In this document: in pieces, positions 1 through 5,963 of the stretch
Numbering within the stretch: the stretch's first letter is position 1
Layout: the number at the start of each line of letters is the position of its first letter
Origin: JANYJJ01 sp038241115
GTDB taxonomy: Bacteria; Pseudomonadota; Gammaproteobacteria; Burkholderiales; Burkholderiaceae_C
NCBI GenBank assembly: GCA_038241115.1
Contig: JBBRGA010000136.1
Span: 1-9,325, forward strand
Reading direction: 5' to 3'
DNA length: 9,325 nucleotides
Made by a program: the position numbers and the translations under genes
Notes under the pieces: model-generated
The model's input: only the letters and a program-made list of their open reading frames with translations
Database searches by the model: none
What the model was told of the DNA's origin: nothing

Positions 1-1
1 C

Positions 2-217
2 GAAAGCGAACGCATCATCGAATTGAGCTTGCCCGACGTTCAGGCCAGCGCTCAAGTCTTGGTGAACGGTATGGGCAGCGAGCTGCAATCCATCCGCGAA
101 GGCGTCCCGTTGCCTGCCTTGGGTGAGGGTCGAACCTGCGATTTTTGCGAGGCGCGCGGTCTGTGTCGCAAAGACGATTGGGCCGCCGAAGTCCTGATGG
201 CGGAAGAGGGCGCATGA
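2..217 (+). CDS. C-terminal fragment of an AddB-like PD-(D/E)XK nuclease / inactivated-helicase protein
   Basis: Only the last 71 residues are in the window; the reading frame is open from the left edge to the TGA at 215-217. The tail contains a cysteine cluster (CDFCEARGLC, encoded at about 140-169) followed by a charged stretch. This resembles the C-terminal cysteines that, in AddB and related RecB-type nucleases, join one upstream cysteine to bind a 4Fe-4S cluster around the nuclease core. The upstream cysteine and the nuclease motifs would lie outside the window. The stop overlaps the ATG of the next gene (ATGA at 214-217), so the two genes are translationally coupled. With an AddA-type helicase downstream, the natural reading is the AddB-like partner of a double-strand-break repair complex. 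The family call is inferred from the Cys pattern plus context; a free-standing Cas4-like nuclease would also fit the fragment, but the neighbour argues against it. Confidence 0.75.
   Translation, partial: ESERIIELSLPDVQASAQVLVNGMGSELQSIREGVPLPALGEGRTCDFCEARGLCRKDDWAAEVLMAEEGA
202..209 (+). promoter_or_regulatory. Ribosome binding site deciding the addA start
   Basis: A purine-rich GGAAGAGG lies four bases before the ATG at 214, inside the last codons of the upstream gene. It supports initiation at 214, where the conserved part of the protein begins, rather than at the in-frame alternative start codon at 145, which has no such site. Confidence 0.6.
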
Positions 218-3200
218 GCGTGTCGTTTGTGACCGCAGCTCAGCGGGCGGCCCACCAAGCGACCCACCAGGCGGCCTACCAGGCAAATGGCCGCAGCCTC
301 GGGCCAGAGGCGTTTTATGCGCTGGCCTGTGACCCGCGCCGCAGCATCGTCGTGGAGGCGTGTGCAGGTGCGGGAAAAACCTGGATGCTTGTTTCGCGAA
401 TGCTGCGTGCTTTGTTGGATGGTGCGCAGCCCCACGACATCCTGGCCATCACTTTCACCCGCAAAGCGGCCGGTGAAATGCGTGCGCGATTGAACGACTG
501 GCTGGCCGAATTTGCCGCACCTTCTTGCAGCGTCGAGAAGCGCATCGCGGCCCTGACTCAGCGCGGCATGAGCGAAGCGCAAGCACTTGAATTCGAGCCC
601 GCGCTGGGGGCCTTGCAAGAGCGCGTGCTCGGCGGTGGTCGGCCTGTGGAAATACGCACTTTTCATGCATGGTTCTCGCAACTGCTGCGCGCTGCGCCGC
701 TCGACATGCTGGCCGAGCTGGGCTTGCAAGCCGACATGGCGCTGATAGAAGACCTGGATGAACACTTGGGCGCTGTCTACCGGCGCTTTCACGCCGCCGT
801 GCTGAACGACGAATCGCTGCGCGCCGATTTCGATGCGCAGGTGTTGCTGCGCGGCCGTTCGCAGTTGCGCAAGTGGCTGGACACGGTTTTGCAAAAACGC
901 ATCGAGATCGAACTGACCGATGACGCGGGTCAGCTGGAAAGCAGCGTGCCCGATGCAGCGTCGAATTGGCCGGAATTTGCTGGGCTCGCCCAGCCTCGTC
1001 ACCGCGTGCAGGCGCCTGAGATTCGAAGCCTGATGTCGGCGCTGGCAAAGAGCCTGGGTGCGCAGACCGGCGCGGTGCCGCGCAAGCAAGGAGGCCTTTT
1101 AGAGCAAGCCGTGAATGAAGGCGAAGCGTCTGCGGCATTTGACGGCGCATGGGCCGCGCTGTTCACGCAGAAAGGCGAGCTTCGCAAAAAGCTGGAGGTG
1201 CCGCTGCTTGACGAAGCTGCCGCCTGCTTGCTGCAAATTCAAGAAGCTTGCGATCAACAAGAAGCTCACGAAGAACACCTGCGCATGACGCGTTTGGCAC
1301 GCGTGCTGCTGGCGCAATTTGCGGCCTTCAAACGTTCGCGCGGCCTGGCCGACATGCCCGACCTGGAGCGCTGTGCCTTGGCCTTGCTGCGCGACAGCAA
1401 CTTGTCCGGCTGGCTGCAAGAACGGCTTGATTCACGCATCAGTCATGTCATGGTGGACGAGTTTCAAGACACCAGTCCGTTGCAATGGCAAGCCTTGCAC
1501 GCCTGGCTGTCGGGCTACGCCGGTGCGGGCGGCGGCGGCAGCGGTCAGCGCCCGCCGGGTGTGTTTATCGTCGGTGACCCCAAACAAAGCATCTACCGTT
1601 TCAGGCGTGCCGAGCCGCGAGTGTTTGAAGCGGCACGCGAATTCGTGCTGGGCGGATTGCAAGGCCATGTTCTCGAGTGCGATCACACAAGGCGTAATTT
1701 GCCGGTTGTGTTGGCGGCCGTGAATGCGGTTTTTGAGCAAGCGCAAAACAACGACGAATTCCAAGGTTTTCGCACTCACACGACCGGTGCGGATTCAGGC
1801 GGCGATGCGAATGCGGCCAAAGCCGAAACTGAAACTGAAACTGAAACTGAAACTGAAGCCGAAGCCGAAGCCGAAGCCAAGCCGGTCCTGGCCGCCGGCG
1901 TATTCAGCCTGCCGCGCACCGAGCGTCTTGCCAAGGGCGCGCGGGTCGACGATCTGCACGATGCGCAGATTTGGCGCAACAGCCTGACGACGCCGCGCAG
2001 CCAGCCCGAAGAGGCACTGCGCCAACACGAGGCACGTCACGTGGCGCTGGCCGTCCAGGAGTTGGTACTGAAACAAGGCGTGGCGCCCGGACAGATCTTT
2101 GTCCTGAGCCGAAAGCGTGCCGCGCTGCGCTGGGTGGCGCAAGAATTGGCCGCCTTGCACCTGCCACGCGCAGCGGCCGAGGCCACGCAGTTGATGGACT
2201 CGCCGCCGGTTCGCGATCTGGTGGCGGTGATGGACGCGTTGGCCTCGCCGACTCAGGATTTGGCCTTGGCTCAATCGCTTCGCAGTCCCTTGTTTGGTGC
2301 CAGCAACGTCGACTTGTTGCAGATCGCCAAGGCCGTGAATGCGTCGGCCGGCGTTGACAGTTGGTGGCTCGCGTTGATGTCATTGGAAAGCGCCAGCGCG
2401 CCCTTGCTGCGCGCCCAAGGTTTGCTGCAAAGCTGGAGCGAGGCAGCGCGGAAATTGCCGCCGCACGACCTGCTTGACCGCATCGTGGCCGAGGGCGAGT
2501 TCCGTGAACGCAGCGCGGCTTCGGTGTCCAGCGAGCGCCGAGGCGCGGCCCTGCACGCCGTCGATGCGCTGTTGGGTTTGTCACTCACCTTGAACGGCGC
2601 GCGCTACGCCACGCCCTACAACTTCGTGCGCGCCTTGAAACGCGGCGCTCTGAAACTGCCGCTGCCCCTGCAAGCTGATGCGGTGCAATTGCTCACCGTT
2701 CACGGTGCCAAAGGGCTGGAAGCTGATGTGGTGTTTGTGATGGACGCCGACCCCGAACCCCAGCGTGCCGATACCGCCGCCATCCTCGTCGATTGGCCTA
2801 TGGACGCTGCTTCGCCCACGCGCTGTGCCTTTGTGTATTCAGAGTCAGCCGCGCGTTGTCCGCCTTCGCTGCGCGATGTGTTGGCGGTGGAAACGGCGGC
2901 GCGCGAGCGCGAAGAACTGAACGGGCTTTATGTGTCGATGACGCGTGCTCGCAAGTGCCTGGTGTTCAGTGCCACCCAGCCGTACGGCACCGCGACAGGG
3001 CTGCCCTGGTGGCAACGCGTTCAGCCGCTCAGCACAGCGTGGTTGCCCCAGCCGCTGGCTGCAGCTTCACTCAATGCTTCACCCGGCAGCGGGGCTTCAG
3101 ACCTCGTTATGTTGCCAACGCTGCCGGTTTGGCAAGGGCGACAACGCGCTTTGAATTCGCAGCCCGTGCCGACCGAGCCTGTCAGCGCCATCAGCCGCAT

Positions 3201-3705
3201 GGGTCAGGCGTTTCACCGCGCGATGGAGTGGGCCACCGCGCGCAATGTGGTGGAGCCGGCCGCGCAACTGCAAGCTTGGTGCGCGGCGGCGGCCCGCGAG
3301 TTTCAGCTCGATGCGGCGGCGACACAAGAAGTGGTCAACGTGGTGATGCGGGTGCTGAACTCGCCTGACGCGCGGCCTTTTTTCAGCGGCGCAGGCATTG
3401 TTTGGGCGGGCAATGAAGTGGCGCTGTGCGCGGTGTCAGATGCAGGCGAGCGTTTGTTGCGCGTTGACAGATTGGTGGCGTTGCGGTCGACGGAAAAAAA
3501 GACCAGCGATGCCGATGAATCGAAGAACACTGACGCCGTGGTGTGGTGGGTGCTCGACTACAAGCTGCACGGCGCGCCACACACCGTTTCCGAACTGCGA
3601 GAACAACTTTTGAGCTACAGAGAATCGGTTCAGCGCTTGCAAGGAACTGCTTCAGTTCGTTGCGCATTCATCAGCGGCGCGGGCGAAGTGCGCGAGGTGA
3701 TCTGA
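214..3705 (+). CDS. addA: AddA-type UvrD/Rep superfamily 1 helicase with C-terminal RecB-family nuclease
   Basis: This 1163-aa protein should be the motor and nuclease subunit that unwinds and resects double-strand DNA ends before RecA loading. All the SF1A helicase motifs are visible: Walker A AGAGKT at 51-56; motif Ia TFTRKAA at 80-86; Walker B with DEFQDTSP from D415/E416; motif III GDPKQSIYRFR from G454; motif V TVHGAKGLE at 828-836; and motif VI YVSMTRAR at 906-913. The C-terminal nuclease looks intact: H1001 in GQAFHRAMEW, D1085 in RVDRLV, and D1115 and K1117 in LDYKL. This is the order expected of the RecB/AddA nuclease (H, D, D-x-K). Length is close to Bacillus AddA (about 1230 aa). 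An acidic (ET)5(EA)4 repeat interrupts the accessory region after motif IV at residues 538-555. The start at 214 overlaps the AddB-like stop by four bases. RecB of a RecBCD complex is a less likely alternative, because the preceding fragment has an AddB-like tail. Confidence 0.88.
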   Translation: MSVSFVTAAQRAAHQATHQAAYQANGRSLGPEAFYALACDPRRSIVVEACAGAGKTWMLVSRMLRALLDGAQPHDILAITFTRKAAGEMRARLNDWLAEFAAPSCSVEKRIAALTQRGMSEAQALEFEPALGALQERVLGGGRPVEIRTFHAWFSQLLRAAPLDMLAELGLQADMALIEDLDEHLGAVYRRFHAAVLNDESLRADFDAQVLLRGRSQLRKWLDTVLQKRIEIELTDDAGQLESSVPDAASNWPEFAGLAQPRHRVQAPEIRSLMSALAKSLGAQTGAVPRKQGGLLEQAVNEGEASAAFDGAWAALFTQKGELRKKLEVPLLDEAAACLLQIQEACDQQEAHEEHLRMTRLARVLLAQFAAFKRSRGLADMPDLERCALALLRDSNLSGWLQERLDSRISHVMVDEFQDTSPLQWQALHAWLSGYAGAGGGGSGQRPPGVFIVGDPKQSIYRFRRAEPRVFEAAREFVLGGLQGHVLECDHTRRNLPVVLAAVNAVFEQAQNNDEFQGFRTHTTGADSGGDANAAKAETETETETETEAEAEAEAKPVLAAGVFSLPRTERLAKGARVDDLHDAQIWRNSLTTPRSQPEEALRQHEARHVALAVQELVLKQGVAPGQIFVLSRKRAALRWVAQELAALHLPRAAAEATQLMDSPPVRDLVAVMDALASPTQDLALAQSLRSPLFGASNVDLLQIAKAVNASAGVDSWWLALMSLESASAPLLRAQGLLQSWSEAARKLPPHDLLDRIVAEGEFRERSAASVSSERRGAALHAVDALLGLSLTLNGARYATPYNFVRALKRGALKLPLPLQADAVQLLTVHGAKGLEADVVFVMDADPEPQRADTAAILVDWPMDAASPTRCAFVYSESAARCPPSLRDVLAVETAAREREELNGLYVSMTRARKCLVFSATQPYGTATGLPWWQRVQPLSTAWLPQPLAAASLNASPGSGASDLVMLPTLPVWQGRQRALNSQPVPTEPVSAISRMGQAFHRAMEWATARNVVEPAAQLQAWCAAAAREFQLDAAATQEVVNVVMRVLNSPDARPFFSGAGIVWAGNEVALCAVSDAGERLLRVDRLVALRSTEKKTSDADESKNTDAVVWWVLDYKLHGAPHTVSELREQLLSYRESVQRLQGTASVRCAFISGAGEVREVI
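250..285 (+). repeat. Three imperfect 12-bp in-frame repeats near the addA start
   Basis: Three consecutive 12-base units (GCCCACCAAGCG, ACCCACCAGGCG, GCCTACCAGGCA) encode A/T-H/Y-Q-A three times at residues 13-24, before the helicase core. The units differ at few positions, so they look like a duplication that has since drifted. The segment is probably a flexible N-terminal extension with no catalytic role. Confidence 0.6.
1825..1878 (+). repeat. In-frame hexamer tandem repeat in addA, (GAAACT)5(GAAGCC)4
   Basis: Five perfect copies of GAAACT are followed directly by four perfect copies of GAAGCC. They encode alternating Glu-Thr then Glu-Ala, residues 538-555 of the AddA-type protein. The unit is a multiple of three, so gain or loss by slippage keeps the frame. 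The flanking residues (SGGDANAAKA before, KPVLAAG after) are also low complexity, so this is likely a surface linker between motif IV and the next helicase subdomain. Confidence 0.9.
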
Positions 3706-3823
3706 CCGTCAACGCGGCGTCGGTGGCGGTGCGGACCAAAGAAAGAGCTCGAACCGCCGTCTGATTCAAGCTTCAAAGGGCACTGCGCAGACGTCCAATA
3801 GTGGCTCTGACCACGCTTTATTG
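3706..3823. other. Intergenic gap between addA and the kinase-HDOD gene
   Basis: These 118 bases contain no convincing ORF. A 6-bp stem can form between GGCGGT (3725-3730) and ACCGCC (3753-3758) with a 22-base loop. No T-run follows, so it is not a recognisable intrinsic terminator. A promoter for the next gene is expected here, but the only candidate boxes (TTCAAA at 3772, CAATAG at 3796, spacer 18) are poor matches. Confidence 0.5.
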
Positions 3824-5755
3824 ATGGACTCCTCCGACCTTCCTCCTGCCCTGCGGCGCGCCGCGGCCGCTCAACCCACGGCAACCTCGCCGCGCCTGTT
3901 TGGCCGCTTCCAATTGCGCAAGCTGCTCGGCAAGAGCCTGGCGAGCATGGCGTGGTTGGCGCTCGATCCGCGCAGCAATGAGGAGGTCATGCTCACAGTG
4001 CCGCGCACGCCGCCGCCCGACGCCGCAAGCGCGCAAAGCTGGCTCGCCGACGCGCAACTGGCAATTCGTCTCAAGCACCCGTGTCTGGCGCCGGCGCTTG
4101 AAGCGGGCATTGAAGGTCCATGGCCATATGTGGCGGTCGACCGCGCGTTGGGCATCACGCTGGGCGAATGGATCGCCGCAAAAGTGCCTGGCACCGCCTT
4201 GCACGGCACGGCCTTGCCACCCGAAGCGGTGAAATGCATGTGCCAAGTGCTCGAGGGCTTGGCCTTTGCGCACGACGCGGGTCATGCGCACCGCGACGTG
4301 CAACTGCACAGCGTATTGATCAACGAGCAAGGGCGGGTTTGCGTGGCGGGCTTGGGGGTGGTGCCGCATGCGGCTGAACTGGTCGCGCCGGCTGAATTTG
4401 GCTTGTACGCTGACGTCGCTGCTGGGGCGCATGCGGTCGGATCAACTGCACAAGGCTTGAAACCACAGCGTGACGCTGCAGTCCGCGATGTCTTGGCGTG
4501 TGGGGTGTTGCTGCACAGTTTGCTGGCGGGTCAATTCGTGCTGGACGAAGCCGACACCAGCAAGGTGATGCTGCGAATTGCGCCCGAGGGTCGCGAAATT
4601 GCGCGCTTGCCGTGGAACACGCCGCACCTGATCTCTGAAGGCCTGCGTGCCATCGCCAACCGATGCCTGGCCCATCAACCGCGGCAGCGCTACCTCAGTG
4701 CGCGCACGCTGTTGCAGGCGCTCAGCGGTTGGCTGAACGATCAACTGCAAGATGCCGCAGGTCCCTTGGCGCTGCTGATAGGCCGTTTGAATACGGTAGG
4801 TCACCTTCCCGCCAAGCCCGGCGTGAGCGAGCGCGTGGCAAAGTTGTCGCGACGCGAAGGTCAGCACAGCTATGAGATTGCCGAAGAAATTCTGCAGGAC
4901 ATGGCGCTGAGTTTCGAGTTGCTGCGCCTGGTCAACTCTGCCCAGGTGCAGGGTACGCAAGTGCCAGGCAATGGGCCGGTGCTGACCATCCGGCGCTGCA
5001 TCGCTTTGATGGGTTTAGACGGCGTTCGTCATGCGGCTAGCGCGCTGCGTGCATGGCCTGGGCCTTTGTCTGAAGTCAGTGCTGCGGCGCTGAAGAAGTG
5101 CATGGATCAAGCCCGCTGGGCAGGTCATGTGGCGCAGGCTTTGCGACCGGCTGGCTATGACGCCGAGGTTGTTTACTTGGTGGCTGTTTTGCAGAACCTG
5201 GGCCGCTTGCTGGTGCGCTATCACTTTTCCGATGAGGCAGACCAAATTCGCCAACTCACTTTGCCGATGCGTGCGCTCTACGCGGCACCTGGCGAGCCCG
5301 ATTTGCGTGGTCTCAGTGAAGAGGTTGCGGCCATGTCGGTGCTGGGCGTGACCATTGAAGAAATGGGTGCTGCCGTGGCCCGTCATTGGGGCATGGGCGA
5401 CGAGGTGCTGCACATGGTCAGGCCGCTTTCCAAAGTAGCACCGGTGCGCGGCCCTGACAACGACAACGAACTGCTGCGCGCCACCGCCAGTGCGGCGAAT
5501 GAGGCGGTGGACGCCGCTCAAAGTTTGAAACCGCCTCAACTCGTACCGGCGCTGACGGCGATTTCGCAGCGCTACGCCAAAGTGCTGAATGCCAATTTGG
5601 GTGCGTTTCAAGACGCCTTGGAGAGCGGCAAACAGGTGTTGTCGAGAGGCGGCCGGGTGATGGACGTCAGAGGTGGCAACTCGCAGCATCAAGATGACGC
5701 CGATGCGAAAGGTCCAGACATTCAATCGGCGCCCGGAGCCTTGGAGGCGCGCTGA
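3824..5755 (+). CDS. Degenerate protein-kinase-like domain fused to an HDOD domain
   Basis: The 643-aa product has two parts. Residues about 27-300 have a Ser/Thr protein-kinase-like layout: a glycine-loop position at 32-46 (KLLGKSLASMAWLA), a hinge-like PYVAVDRA, LGEWI, and a catalytic-loop match HRDVQLHSVLI at 156-166. Catalytic features are eroded. No lysine occupies the VAIK position (VMLTV, 55-59), the HRD-loop Lys and Asn are Gln160 and Ser163, and DFG is replaced by GLG at 176-178. A pseudokinase or ligand-binding scaffold is therefore likelier than an active kinase. Residues about 312-530 match the HDOD domain, an all-helical relative of HD hydrolases that usually lacks the metal site and is linked to signalling, with VAKLSRREGQHSYEIAEEILQDMALSFELLRLVNSA and the helix QNLGRLLVRYHF. 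The tail after 540 is unassigned. No signal peptide or membrane segment is seen, so it should be cytoplasmic. The start is ATG at 3824; a TTG precedes it at 3821 and neither has a clear Shine-Dalgarno. Target and signal are unknown. Confidence 0.8.
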   Translation: MDSSDLPPALRRAAAAQPTATSPRLFGRFQLRKLLGKSLASMAWLALDPRSNEEVMLTVPRTPPPDAASAQSWLADAQLAIRLKHPCLAPALEAGIEGPWPYVAVDRALGITLGEWIAAKVPGTALHGTALPPEAVKCMCQVLEGLAFAHDAGHAHRDVQLHSVLINEQGRVCVAGLGVVPHAAELVAPAEFGLYADVAAGAHAVGSTAQGLKPQRDAAVRDVLACGVLLHSLLAGQFVLDEADTSKVMLRIAPEGREIARLPWNTPHLISEGLRAIANRCLAHQPRQRYLSARTLLQALSGWLNDQLQDAAGPLALLIGRLNTVGHLPAKPGVSERVAKLSRREGQHSYEIAEEILQDMALSFELLRLVNSAQVQGTQVPGNGPVLTIRRCIALMGLDGVRHAASALRAWPGPLSEVSAAALKKCMDQARWAGHVAQALRPAGYDAEVVYLVAVLQNLGRLLVRYHFSDEADQIRQLTLPMRALYAAPGEPDLRGLSEEVAAMSVLGVTIEEMGAAVARHWGMGDEVLHMVRPLSKVAPVRGPDNDNELLRATASAANEAVDAAQSLKPPQLVPALTAISQRYAKVLNANLGAFQDALESGKQVLSRGGRVMDVRGGNSQHQDDADAKGPDIQSAPGALEAR

Positions 5756-5768
5756 TTTGCGGGTGATG

Positions 5769-5867
5769 GGTGACGAGCCTTACCCCCGGCACTGAGTCCA
5801 CAGTTAGGGCTGCTTGGTTCCCCACCTGACCCGGTTGGCCGCTTTCCCATGCGGGGAGGCCCGTCAC
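5769..5867 (-). ncRNA. ffs: Signal recognition particle RNA, small bacterial (4.5S) type
   Basis: Read on the minus strand, the segment holds the conserved SRP domain IV apical hairpin. GGTCAGGTGG, a GGAA tetraloop, then CCAAGCAGCC occupy about 5809-5832, closely matching E. coli 4.5S RNA in the Ffh-binding internal loops. The two ends pair: the 5' end GTGACGGGCCT (from 5867 downward) is complementary, with a G-U pair, to the 3' end AAGGCTCGTCAC (ending at 5770). This closes the long hairpin of about 98 nt expected for the family. A TAGAAT box at 5873-5878 places the transcription start at about 5866-5867, agreeing with the folded end. The RNA binds Ffh and targets membrane proteins co-translationally to FtsY and the translocon. 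Ends are approximate to a few bases. Confidence 0.93.
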
Positions 5868-5872
5868 TGTGG

Positions 5873-5878
5873 ATTCTA
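5873..5878 (-). promoter_or_regulatory. -10 box of the ffs promoter
   Basis: TAGAAT on the minus strand is one base from the sigma-70 consensus TATAAT. It sits 5-6 bases before the position where the SRP RNA helix must begin. No good -35 hexamer is visible 16-18 bases upstream. The box lies in the gap between ffs and the purM-like gene, so ffs probably has its own promoter. Confidence 0.55.
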
Positions 5879-5912
5879 AGCGAGGCCTTCCGTCGCAGCG
5901 TGCGTTGAAACT

Positions 5913-5935
5913 GCGCCTTGCGCCTTGCGCCTTGC
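5913..5935. repeat. 7-bp tandem repeat (GCGCCTT)3 between ffs and the purM-like gene
   Basis: Three perfect head-to-tail copies of GCGCCTT (5913-5933) plus a partial GC lie in the noncoding stretch upstream of ffs and downstream of the purM-like stop. They fall about 35-55 bases before the ffs -10 box, where an upstream promoter element or regulator site could lie. No function can be assigned. Confidence 0.75.
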
Positions 5936-5947
5936 AGAATCCTGCGC

Positions 5948-5963
5948 CGCTGACGCTTCAGCG
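5948..5963 (-). other. Small perfect hairpin spanning the purM-like stop codon
   Basis: CGCTGA and TCAGCG form a 6-bp perfect stem with a 4-base loop; the TGA stop (minus strand, 5958-5960) lies in one arm. No T-run follows on either strand, so it is not a classic Rho-independent terminator. It might protect a 3' end or act in Rho-dependent termination. Confidence 0.3.

Noticed and set aside
145..213. Upstream in-frame start extending the AddA-type protein by 23 residues
   Set aside because: The extension lies wholly within the AddB-like reading frame, is Arg/Gly/Ser rich and unconserved-looking, and lacks a ribosome binding site, whereas the ATG at 214 has GGAAGAGG and an ATGA overlap.
52..1089. 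Long minus-strand ORF (345 codons) opposite addA
   Set aside because: It is the mirror of a clearly real helicase frame in GC-rich DNA; the translation is rich in Arg, Gln, His and Ala with no recognisable motif.
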